A program made the translations under genes and the position numbers. From Amphiura filiformis (lineage: Eukaryota; Echinodermata; Ophiuroidea; Amphilepidida; Amphiuridae), in NCBI RefSeq assembly GCF_039555335.1, contig NC_092630.1, forward strand, positions 86,124,148 through 86,188,147: DNA of 64,000 nt. Direction: 5' to 3'. The notes below the pieces were generated by a model, which was not told the origin of the DNA, did not search any database, and saw nothing but the letters and a program-made list of their open reading frames with translations. Below, piece after piece: positions 1 through 11,700 of the stretch. Numbering within the stretch: the stretch's first letter is position 1; each line of letters starts with the position of its first letter.

Positions 1-386
1 AATATGCTGTGTGAACTGCCAAAGCTCAACAGTAAAATAGTTATACACCTTGATCCCAGAATACAACGGGGATAACCCGTCAATTTCAGAATCGACGCAC
101 TTTTAGTTGGGACCAGACTGATTAGCACGTTTGATGTTATATTATTAGTTATTACTAGGTGAGTTTGGGTTATATGTCGGGCAGATACGAATTATATCTA
201 ACCAGGAGTACAAAGTCCTATCCTCCTCATTTATGAACACTCCCTAATATTTGTTATTATTATTTTTTAAATCTACATTTGCTTTGATATTTTGTATTTT
301 ACCTTTATACTAGCCTTTCACATAGAGGTTATTCACTTTACTCGTGTGTGACTTCGACTAATACTAATACAAGATCATTTATTTCC
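1..386. other. no gene recognised
   Basis: AT-rich sequence with no convincing reading frame, RNA gene or repeat structure that I can recognise. Confidence 0.5.
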
Positions 387-391
387 CACAA

Positions 392-743
392 TTCACTCTC
401 TTAATGTAAAAGAGTGAAAATTCACTCTTTTAGAGTGATTTTTTTAAACTCTTGCAAAGAGTCACTCTAGGGACCAGTCCTTTGTAAAGAGTGAAAATAT
501 TTCACTCTCAAAAGAGTGCTTTCTTACTCTTAAAAAGACTGAAACCCACTCTCAAAAGAGTGGAAATGAAATGACTCTCACTCCAAAAAAGTGGTAATTC
601 ACTCTTAATTCACTCTCAATCTTTTTAGAGTGAATAATATTACTCTCTTTTCACTTGAAAAGGAGCCAATTTTACTCGATAAGAGTGAAAATCAGTTCAC
701 TCTTGACAGGGAGTGAAAATTTCACTCTTTTACATTTAAAGAG
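392..743. mobile_element. TIR element built from GAGTGAAA/TTTCACTC motif arrays
   Basis: The segment is packed with alternating AAGAGTGAAA and TTTCACTCTT motifs about 20-40 bases apart. The outer ends are inverted: AATGTAAAAGAGTG near 403 on the left and CACTCTTTTACATTT near 723 on the right. The pentamer CACAA flanks both sides (387-391 and 744-748), a possible target-site duplication. There is no coding capacity, so it would be non-autonomous. The superfamily is uncertain. Confidence 0.6.
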
Positions 744-1356
744 CACAACAAGTCACATGAATATAAATAAGTATAAATTTTAAAAACAAATACTTAAAGG
801 CAATATCAAACAAAACGAATTATGTATGGAGGGGAAGGCCAGTACGGCCAGAGGAAGTTTCACTGAATTGGCCGTTTTTTATTGAGTTTGGCAATGAATT
901 CCATAATATTGGACCAGCAGTACTAATGGCATGGTCAGTAAATGTTTTATTGTTCTTCATTATGTTGAATCTATTAGGCGTTTCTCGTTGGGTAATTATG
1001 AATATAGGAACGCAGTGTAAAGAAATCATCAAATACGTCCGGTAATTCATTATTACTGTACTCTGACTGTACTTGTACATATCCCCTCCCCCCCCCCCCC
1101 TTCAAGCATGTAGGTGTCGGCAAGAGTTGAAATATTGTATTTGGTAAATAAGGGAGCAGTATGGCTTCTATTATTATGGTTATTTGCTATTGTCCGCACA
1201 ACCCATTTATCTAATTTCATAATTTTATCTAAGTATGTTTTACACGGGGGGGCACGTCGAAAGGGGGCACATCGAATTTTGGGCACGGCCAAAGCCAGGG
1301 GAAGAGGGGGAAGCCATATTTGGCGGACTATCTTGAGAATTAACTTTTTTTAAATT
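744..1356. other. no gene; G-rich repeat fragment at about 1240-1310
   Basis: No coding region recognised. The part around 1240-1310 (GGGGGCAC plus GTCGAAAGGGGG type sequence) resembles the dispersed repeat at 11786-12160. Confidence 0.4.
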
Positions 1357-3226
1357 TTATGACAAACTATTAAAAATGATATTTTTGACATTTAACAATG
1401 CTCGAAGTAAACTTTATAAATCTAATATGATATACTTCAAGTGATATGTACATGTAGCTGGGATGAAAAGCCGTCCATCATATGAACATTTTGACCTTTC
1501 ATATTGAAGATAAATTATAGGCCTACTTTTTTTTGGTGTTTTGGGGGAAAATGTTTATCTTCAAAACGAAAGGTCAACATTTTCATGGATGACTTTTCCT
1601 CCCAGCTACATACACTTCAAGTAGGGATGACCATCAAAATTTCATGTTGCCCCAATTGCTACAAAATATTGTTTTCTGGAAATAACTCAGCAGCAGAAGT
1701 ATTTTGGTGGTTAAATGGTCAAAATCGGTCAAAAACTTTTCGAATTATGAATTTTCAAAGTTTCCCATTCTGACCGGTCATTGGAACGAAATAAAATGAC
1801 AAAGTCCAAAAATAGCAATGGGAGCAAAATTGGTATAAGCATATATTTACCTTTTTATATTTCTTTATTTTAATATAAAGCAAACATGAAACAATCATAT
1901 TGTGAAAGTATCAAAGGGGTTTCTTATGAAATGGCACTTTACTAGTCAATAGCATAAATTATTTCTTCAAACCGAGGCACTGAAATCATGCTTTTAGAAA
2001 ACATTTGCTAAAAATCATCCAAAATGGCTGAAATGGCACAAAATCAAAAGTCCAGGTGAACTTTTTTTCCACAACAATATAAATTATACTACACATTAAA
2101 AAAAACTACTACAAGGGATTTTCAACATAGGAATCCAAACAATCAAGTACCAACATGCACAGCTTTGTCCTGATATCACTTTTGGGGTTTTAACAAAATG
2201 TTTAACCTCTACTGTGATTGGCAGCTGCATGAGGTATCTCTTTGATAGCTGATAATGCCCAGCCATTCAGCAAGTGGCTAATAACTGACCTTGATAGGCT
2301 TGAATGAACACTGTCATCTGCTTCAAAACCATCACACTAGGACCTGGTCACTCCATAATGCTACAGGGAGCACAGTACTTTAACAATGGAGTGAAAGACT
2401 CATTATGGATTAGGCGAGTATTTTAAAAGTACAGTTCCTGTGCGTGTATAGCAGCAAGTCAGTGTAGATGGTATAAATATAAGAAAACGTTTGGGGTTGA
2501 AATCAGGTGAAAAATACATCAAATGAGCACGAAACTTCACATTTATGCTCAGAAAGGTATCTATTTAACATGACTCGAAAGGTGTATGGAAATTCCAAAG
2601 GGAAGCTGGTGATTTATTTTTAACTCGAGATCTACTTGTCCATTTTTTAACCTTTTTACAGAGGGTATGATAGAGGTAATAACGGCAACTCTGCCAAATT
2701 ACAGCTCAGTAGGTCAAGGTTTTCACCTGATTTTATTGATCTGAATATTTTGTGCCATTCTGAGCAGTGCTGTACTTGGCCACTGGCAATTAAGCGCACT
2801 GTGGCGATGGACCAACTTTGACTCACACTTACAGGAAAACCAAATAAGTTATGTTGCTGTAATGTGCAGGATAGTTACAAAATATAATTGGCATTAACAT
2901 CCCCAATTTTTACAGAAAAATTTTGCAAAATAAAAGAATAAGCTCAATTTAGAAATGTCTGTGCAAGCAGTGCATAGTTGAGCTCCCTGTATGTCTATGG
3001 GAGTGTTCTAATCAACTTGATGGTTCATTGGTCATCCCTACTTCAAGTACATATCATTAGATTTATAAAAGTTACTTCGAAGACTGTTAAATATTTTTTA
3101 AAAATAGCAATTTTTAATAATTTGCCACAAAAAATGACATTTCTCGTATATTCAGAATGCAATCATGGAAATTTAGTGTGTCTGTGTGCTCTCAGGGCCA
3201 GGCCCCACAAAAATATAACCCCTTAA
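1357..3226. mobile_element. fold-back (long palindrome) element, split by a later insertion
   Basis: 1357-1622 and 3049-3226 correspond to the two arms of the same long palindrome seen intact at 26652-27316 and 62390-63027. Shared landmarks are the paired TATTGAAGAT and ATCTTCAAAA blocks around a short loop at about 1505-1565, and the stretch from ATTTATAAAAGTTACTTC onward. A 1417-base element inserted at 1623 separates the right arm. Non-coding. Confidence 0.65.
1623..3039. mobile_element. MULE-like non-autonomous DNA transposon with 9-bp TSD
   Basis: The terminal inverted repeats are AGGGATGACCA (1623-1633) and TGGTCATCCCT (3029-3039). A perfect 9-bp duplication ACTTCAAGT flanks the insertion (1614-1622 and 3040-3048). 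Removing the element and one duplication restores the palindrome arm that it interrupts. A 9-bp duplication is typical of Mutator-like elements, so that assignment is inferred from TSD length only. There is no transposase ORF. Confidence 0.7.
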
Positions 3227-3286
3227 AGACAACATCAGACATTTTAGGTGAATTTGAGATTTCTCTACTTGCGGGTAGACGAGTTA

Positions 3287-3620
3287 CAGTGGCGTACCGT
3301 GGCTGCTCCTACCCCGGGGTGCTGAAGAAAATTCAATTTTGCCGCCCTTCCTCAACAGCCCGAAAAGGTTGACCCAATTTTTTTCGGTGGTTTGAAAAAG
3401 TGAAGAGCAAAAAAAAAAAGGATTATAGGCGCTAGCGCCATAAAAGCAACACATTTTTATGTATACGCCCTTTTTTCTTTTTCTTTTTGCTGCCCCTTCT
3501 TCTTCCGCCGCCCCTCTTTTGCCGCCCTTCTTCTTCCGCCGCCCTTCATTTTGGCCGCCCCTGCTTTTTACCCCGGGGGAGCTCGCGCCCACAAAGCCCC
3601 CCAAAAAAAATACTCGCATG
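3287..3620 (+). mobile_element. CAGTGGCGTA-type repeat (hAT-like end), copy 1
   Basis: It begins CAGTGGCGTACCGTGG and continues through a GCCGCCC/TTTTT-rich body. A second, inverted copy lies at 4683-5043, ending CCACGGTACGCCACTG. The open frames here on both strands are only low-complexity translations of this repeat. Terminal CAGTGGCG is common in hAT elements; the family is an inference. Confidence 0.55.
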
Positions 3621-4682
3621 ACTTATTGTTGGTCGATTTTCACTATCTAAATCAATATATTATTGAAAAATAACACTTTGATGTTTTGCAAAAGTTCATT
3701 CTACAAATCAAATCATATACTTTGAAAACTTGCTTAATTTGTTGTTGTTAATGAGTTATGTATATACGTTTCACAAAAGTGTTGTTGTTTCAGCCCTCTC
3801 TACAACATTTGTCAAGAACCACAGGATCTACAAAAGTATATCTGTGATATTTGAATTCGTCTACACGCTCGCTATGAAATGATCAATGCATTGCCAAAGC
3901 TTACTACCATTCGCAAGATGCTGTGTACCAAATTGCAACAGTTTAAAACAGCTGCTAACCGTAAGTATAGAGAAATTAACTACATTTTATTTGAATGGGG
4001 TTTCAACTTTTCAATATTGCTGTTTTCCTTGTTTTGTTTTTTTTGTTGTTTTTTTTTGTTTGTTTGTTTTTTTGCCAAATTTTTCATTTTAGACTTAAAG
4101 GCCTATCCTTAACTGTTAAGCAATTTAGCTTATATACAATTTTAATTTGTGACACTTTCGCTGTAATCACCGAATAAGCCTTTAATAATATATCGGAATT
4201 AATTGCAAAATTATCCGATATATTGATAATAACGTTTGTCAACTGAACAGGGACCGTGTATAATACACGGTCCCTGCCTGATCTGAACAGTTCATGATGA
4301 AGGCCCATTAATAATAGGCCTAATAATAACAATAATAACTTAATACGGTAAAAACATATTCAATACAATATTGATCTTCCACATGTCCGTGTCATTTTTC
4401 ATTTCGTCATCAAGAATTTTCCAGATTGTTGATCATTTGATCACAAATCATGATTGGCTGCAAATCATCAGGATACATGATCAACCAATCAGCATGTAGG
4501 GAGTTCATGTCATGAGAGGTGTGATTTCCCGGGGGCCGCTCAAGTTTCAGTGTGTACACAATGCGTGACCAGAAAAACGCGAAAATGGGTCCTTTTCAGA
4601 GAATGAACGCGAATCGTTTATGGGGGGATGTCAGAACCGCCTGTAGAAAATAGTTGTATTTGAACCTCTAGTTGGTGCTTAC
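3621..4682. other. AT-rich spacer with one near-perfect hairpin
   Basis: No gene recognised. At 4248-4276 there is an inverted repeat with 14-base arms (CAGGGACCGTGTAT and its complement) around one base. At about 4525-4600 there is a fragment related to the CCCGGGGG-ended element at 20820-21157. Confidence 0.5.
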
Positions 4683-5043
4683 ATGCGGGTATTTGGGGGG
4701 GCTTTGGGGCGCCAGCCCCCCGGGGTCAAAGTAGGGGGCGGCAAAAACGAAGGGGCGGCGGAAGAAGAAGGGGCGGCAAAAACAGGGGCGGCAAAAACAA
4801 AGGGGCGGCAAAACGAATTAACAAAGAAAAAGGGCGCAAAAAATTGAAAAAACATAATAAATTTTGAAAAACGGTTGCTTTAGGGCGCTAGCGCCTAAAA
4901 TCTTTTCTTTTTTTTTTTTTGCTCTTCACTTTTTCAAACGACCGTGAAAAAATTGGGTCAACCTTTTCGGGCTGTTAAGGAAGGGGCGGCAAAATTGTTT
5001 CTTCTTCAGCCCCCGGGGTTGGGGCGGCCACGGTACGCCACTG
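4683..5043 (-). mobile_element. CAGTGGCGTA-type repeat, inverted copy 2
   Basis: Reverse-oriented relative of 3287-3620, sharing the GGCGCTAGCGCC-type core, the AAAAAGTGAAGAGC stretch and the CAGTGGCGTACCGTGG terminus (read on the minus strand). Non-coding. Confidence 0.55.
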
Positions 5044-5566
5044 ACTTAAGGGTCCCTAAGTGTTTTTTTAAGTGTTTCCTGATTTGCATCAGCTCAGGCC
5101 CAGGGCCATCACCCAAACAGTTAGAAAATGATTTAAAAAAAAACCACAAAAACCCATGATGTGATACAAACCTGTTAAGGAGGTAGGGCCTACATTTAAA
5201 ATAAAATCCTGGTTAAAGGTATCTTTTAGATAAGATCAGTTTTAGGGGGTATTGGGTAAGATTTGTTACGAAACCATGCTAAATTCCTGTGTTTTTTCTT
5301 TTCTGTTTTGAAAATCTCTGGACGCGCAGGTGTACACCCCCGGGTACGATGTGTACAGTGCATAGATTGTGTGTGTTGTTTATTGATTTATTGATTGTTA
5401 TTAATTAACATTTCTAGCTACAAATTACAATGGAATATCTATCTGTCTACCCGATAAGAAGGATGGTTTTGAACTTGATTAAATTAGTCTGGTTACAATT
5501 GTTGCGTTGGGCATGAACTACACGGAAGCAAAAGTATAACTTCATTCATTGACAGACGATATCGAG

Positions 5567-5568
<2 letters not shown>
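5044..5568. other. upstream spacer of the GTPase gene; nothing recognised
   Basis: No coding region or repeat recognised. It could contain the promoter and 5' UTR of the gene starting at 5740, but no clear TATA box stands out. Confidence 0.35.
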
Positions 5569-5639
<71 letters not shown>

Positions 5640-5662
5640 TATTATTATTATGTATTATTATT
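5569..5662. repeat. (TTA)n microsatellite
   Basis: About 90 bases of almost uninterrupted ATT/TTA triplets, about 80 bases upstream of the GTPase gene start codon. Confidence 0.95.
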
Positions 5663-5739
5663 CGTGTGTAATCTAGTTCAGTATTACATTATTTTGAATT
5701 TCTAGCTGTCCACGTTACTAGTAACTCAAGTTGTTCTAA

Positions 5740-8700
5740 ATGGCAGAGGCTGAAGTTGTAGTGCACCCAGATGAAAGGAGCATTCTAGTTGAAAACATAC
5801 CTTATGAGACGGACGATGCTGGACAACTTAAGGATCGCCTTCAAAAACATTTTGAAAACTCATCAAATGGCGGAGGGGACGTGGACAAGATAGTATGTCC
5901 TGTTATGGGCACACTGACTAAATCCATAGTTGTTTTTGTGTCCGCCAGAGGTAAGTTTCCTTATAATAAAGTTAGAAATACTATAGACTACAGCGGTGAG
6001 CAGCATAGGCCTACATCTGGCAAGCTTGGGCGGCAGAAGGGAAAGACAATTTACTGGGTGGGCAATTTAAGTTTTTTGCCCTCAATTTATGCAGGGAAAA
6101 TAATTAACTGGGTGGGCAGCTGTATGCTAGGTGAATTCAAATTTGCCATCAAACTGCACCATTTTACATATCAAATTAAAGCCCTTGAGTAAAGAAAGCC
6201 AAAACTGAAAACATTTTTGTCATAGCACTTTCCGTAACAAAGTTACATCTTGTCAAAGATTAACTTTCATCAAAAAGATTCAGATAGCAAAATTCCCCAA
6301 AACGGCAGTTAGGGGTGTTTCTAGATCTTAGTCTCATGGGGATGGCGATAGCAGCTTTTTTTAATGGAACTGCTATCAAAATCCTCTAAAATTCCATGTG
6401 CGACTTGATTATCACCATAAAAAATCATATATTTGGGTCAAGTGAAGTATAGAAAACATATTTATGTAGGTTTCCTTCACCGACCTATTCTCGAAAAAAA
6501 ATTCAAATTTCTATGTAAATATGCATTGTGTTTGGGTCCCGGTCTTGGCGAATTTCGCTGACTAGCAAATGTGTTAACTAAGGTTTGCCTGGGATACCTA
6601 TGTAATTAAGTGGTATCCAGGCGTATTGATTTTCCATAGTGTAGTTTTTGCGAAGAAATCGGTTTCGAGTTTTTCGACTGTAACAAGAATTTGTCTAAGA
6701 CAAGTTCACGGATCAGGTGTATAGTACATGTACTTTGAGCTACTTCGGTCTAACATCTAATATTCATATCTAACCTACTCTGCACTTATTCGACAATAAA
6801 AAAGTGATATGAGGCTCAATAATGATGGCTGTGTCTTGACTCTGGAAAACAATATTTTTTAAAAACCTCATTTTGCATTTAGTTTTTTAAGCCACCTCGG
6901 GAGCCACCTACAGGTTCTCATTTTGCATTTAGGTTTTCGATTACGTTGCAAAGTAGCAAAACTTTCTTTATATATGGCCCAATTCGTGCCTGGAAAAGGC
7001 TATCGCCTCTTACATCCTATCGACAGGTCTGATTTCTTTTTTTTTTTTTTTTTTATCTTTCCACAAGACACAAAGTGCCCTGTCTTTTATTTTCATTATA
7101 TATTTTCAAAATCACAAGAATCAATAAAAAGACAGGTCTGATTTCTATAATGAGGTGTCACCGGGTTTGCAAGAGATAATAATACCAAATCTAAACACCA
7201 TGAAATTCACCACATCACGACCAAGCTCACATTGGGCGCCCCATTCCTTTTTTAAAGGAATTTTATTAAGCCACCTACAGGAAACAAATTTGGCTATAAC
7301 TACGAAGAAAATTATATGCAAGATGCCTTATCACTAAAGTAAACAAATTACACAGCCATTTGCTCTTGCTAGCTTTTGTCAAAATTAAAAACAGGGAAAA
7401 TATGACACAACATCCAATGGGGGAGTAACACAAAATATATAAACAGAGTTAAGCAGTATTCAGACTTTTTATTGTACGTACAATATTGTATGCAACATAT
7501 CTACGTTGTTTAATCTATTGCCATTCTATTTCCAGTAATGTTTAAGTTCTAACGAATGTTTGATGACGTAAAATCGATAATATATTTCTACTAGATATTA
7601 CATGTAACATATTATCGATTTTTCGTCATCAAACATTCGTTAGAACTTAAACATTACTGGAAATAGAATGGCAATAGATTAAATAACGTAGATATGTTGC
7701 ATACAATATTGTACGTACAATACACGGAGTCTGAAGCTAGCTTTAAAAACCCGTCGTTTCGAAAAGACAAAACTTTTCTTTTTCAAGGAGTAGAAAATGA
7801 GACCAGCTCTGATCATAAAAAGAAGAAGATAAAAAGCTGCATTGACTAAAACATTGATTAAGCAGCAGAAAATAAAAGAAATCTAAATAACAGTAGAGTC
7901 TAGAGTGGGTTATGATAGGTGTGAAAAACCATAACAGCAGGCAAGGTATGGGGAGCCAAATGGGACAAAAGACTGGGGAAAGGCACAAAAAACATATGGT
8001 AGGCCAAGCAGGTCACAAGGGAAATCGACATGGTAAGGAAAATTGAAAATAACCAAAATCTAATGAAAAGGAGGACCACTGACCCCACAATCCGGCACAC
8101 GGAACAACATAGCCCGCCTTTCATTAGATTTTGGTTATTTTCAATTTTCCCTTACCATGTCGATCAGGGTGCGGGTTTTTTTTGCACACATATGTATACA
8201 AAGTTATTTCAATTGATATCAAAAAATGCACAAAAAGTGATTAATTATGCAAATTAGCAGATTACAGGTAATTATGTATTCATGATATTTTTTTGTAAAT
8301 TAGGCATGAGTAATTTTGGATTTTTTTTTTTTTAATGAAAGTCTATTCATTCACCATAAATATGTCAAGTATGAACCTGTTATGATGTTGAATAGAGAAA
8401 CTGCAGTTAATTACTGAAATATAATACAAAACATACAAAGTTTGACATTTTGACGATGTCTGGAATAGAATTTTCATTTTTTTCTGTAAACATGGTATGT
8501 GTCACCATTGCTCACAGCCAAATCCGAAAAGTAAAAATTAAAATTTATTTGCAATGAGACTTTAAATTAACATTTTGTTATCTGGATCAATATGGGAGGA
8601 CAAATGGTAAAAGGAACTTACAGCCATTCCACTGTACCGCGTATGCAAAAATAGTATGGCCTTGGACACACACAATGGCTTAGAGCTATTGTGGTTTGGA

Positions 8701-11700
8701 AAATTACTCCCTAAAAAATATCTTTGATAATGTTTTGTTTCAACTAGTTTTCCTCAAGTGTTTCATTCGTTGTCGACGGAAATAATTTACATGCTAAGAA
8801 AGATTAGTATTTGAGCTAAATGGTGGTAGGTCCCTTTGTTTCAATAGGCCTATATTTACTGATTTATGAGCGATTTTCAAAAATCCATAAAAATCGGCAG
8901 TAGCTCTTAAACAAAACAATTTTTAATTTTTGAGGACCCGATGATAGCCTCAGAAAGGCTTCACACACCATATACAGTATTAAAAATTCAAACAATTTGG
9001 ATAAATGAAGCATATGAGGAAATTCATTTATCGACATGGATGTTTTCTAAAAATTGGCCAACTTTGAAGCGCGCGCTTTTCAATTCACTGTTATGCTTGC
9101 ATGCACAGTGTATAGCAGAATTATTGTGCAGCCAGTAAGGCACCATTTTAACACAGTAGTTATTACGTTGACATAAACATTTAAATAAGTGTACATGCAT
9201 AAGTCATATCCATGACAAAACATGAATGTCATTATAGAAGGAATGGATAATATTGCTTTGTGTTGTAGATTCTGGTTGGTTACTGGTGTTTGAGCATTAT
9301 GAAGTACACGTAGATCCCACAGTAACGTTCATTTAGCCTACATAGTATGTAAATAATTTGAAGTAATTTCTTAGAAGTGTTTAAAATGACATAAAAATGT
9401 ATTAGACTAGAGTTGTAACGGTGGAACTTGAATTGGTACTTGAATTGCTTAGAATTGACATTGATATACAGGGTATCGATAATAAACATGGTGTGACTAT
9501 GAGAGCTGTTTGAAAAGGAATAATTTTGAGGTATGTTTGTGAAAAATATGTATTAAAAGTAAAAGTTGTAATCGTTGTAATCGTACACATATGTGAAGTA
9601 ACTTAGCTTAATAAAACGAAGTATAAAAATATATGTTAATGTGGAAAGTAACTATGGGTTTTGACAGTGAATGTTTCACGTTCATTCAATATGCAGAGTT
9701 AGGCATTAATGAGAATAATTATACTGACATGTTAAGTATTAAACGTCATAGAATACATGCCTGATTTGTCGGGCTGATAATAAGGTCCGATTTCTGGATG
9801 ACAAGTGCATGATCAATGCATGACCTCGTAAATAGGCCAATTAGGGCATTCCCCTTTGACCTTAGGTAACATGCTCTTGTATATCTCATGCACGCGTGCC
9901 AAATGTACTAGTATTCGAACATAACAAAACGCTGGTTTTCCTCATCACTCATGAATTATGAAAGCAAATCAATGTGATTACAACTCAACTGAACACATAC
10001 GCAGTTTCGATGGCATTTATGTCGATTTTGGTCTTCAGTGTTTCAAAATACGACAATACAGAACATGTATAATTGGTATGCCGTGTTGTTTGCATACAGT
10101 TTGTTGCCCAATTGGGCCACCATATTGCAAGTTTGGCAATAACCAATGGATTTTATGGTAATTAACAAACAAAGGCCATCGGTTTAAGAGGCGTTTCACT
10201 GCCTCGTTATCTTACTATCAAATGCCACCGTCTATCGAGTTCTAAGAGGCGGTAAACTGGTTTAAGCAATACAAAGGTCTCGGTTTATTTGGTGTTTTTA
10301 TGAGTCCATTAATTTTGTATTTTAAACAAAGAATATACGCACAAGATTTCATCCCGTGCATATTAGTAAATAATAATAAAATAAAAACCAAGCAAATTGT
10401 GGTTTTATTTCTAAGCTGGACATACTTTAAGCAAAACAATTATTGCGAAGTAAATCTAGCAAGAGTGAAATTAGAAGCTTTTTACAAAGTCATGCCAAAT
10501 AAGGGGCCCGCCGTAGCGGGCGCCCAAAAACAACATAAGCAGCATGAAAAGAATAATTGCATATTCAGCGTGGTCTCCGAGGAGTAGACATACGAATTAC
10601 AAGTAGTAGGCCTACTGGTGGTAGTTAGTAGTGTATTAGGTGCCTTTTTGAGGTGCCCAGTGACGTTATATCTATTTTAGTTCGATGTCATGGTGGGGTC
10701 CCCGGATCTGTATTTAGCAATGACATCATGGAGGGGATTCCCCCGTGATCTTACGTTGGGGAATCCGTAGTATTCTATATTTATCACCTTGTTTCTAGAA
10801 ATAACGTTGGGGATTTAGCGATGTTTTTATGGGGAATCCCTATATCTAAATTTAGCACTATCGTAGGGGAAATTCCCTGTATAATGTTACTTAGTATAAG
10901 ACGTTGTTAACTTGATTCTGTAGATGCGCATTTTACGGCAAAGCATGGAAATCTTAAATTTGCTGATGACGATCTCAAAGTTAGTCTACTTCCACCGGTA
11001 AGTAATCATTCATGAAACAAAAAAAAAAGCATAATCAGATGATAATCGTGTTTTTGACAACAACAAAAATAACATAAACAACATCTACAACTTAAAAGGT
11101 ACAAGCTTAAAACTTACATCTTAATATATATTATAGTTTCCATATAAAGTCAATAGTGACATCATTTCGTTGTCTAAATGGCTTTTGAAATACGAAATCT
11201 TATCAAACAGTGGTGAATCTGATTGCAATCTTGAGTAACCAGAACCGGTGTTGGATTTTTTCCTTCAGGTGTTTCGAAACCTTTCTACGACCATCAACCA
11301 ATTTTACTGGAATATCATACATAGGTATCAATCTAGAGATATCGCTGAATGAATAGAAGACTTATTGGGAAAGACAAAAAAAAAAAAAAAAAAAACACAC
11401 AAAATTACCAAAGCAAGATGTACACTGCAGCAACTTCATGAAATCCAAAGCATGTTAGTGGCAGCTGGACCTCTAGGAAGCCAACAGATTCAAGCAGATA
11501 TCGTTGATAGGAGCATATACATCACAGATATTCCATACGTAACCAATGAAATACAGCAACTCAAAGAGGAACTTGAAACATACTTTCAAAGAGTTACCGA
11601 CAATAAACTAGAAAGGCTCGTTTGTGGAATCCAGGGGAATTTGACAAAGGCAATAGCAGTCTTTCATACGATGGAAGGTGAGTTTGTTATCAAAACGTAT

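Noticed and set aside
3284-3650. Frames on both strands rich in Ala/Pro/Phe or Arg/Lys/Gly
   Set aside because: Low-complexity translation of the CAGTGGCGTA repeat.
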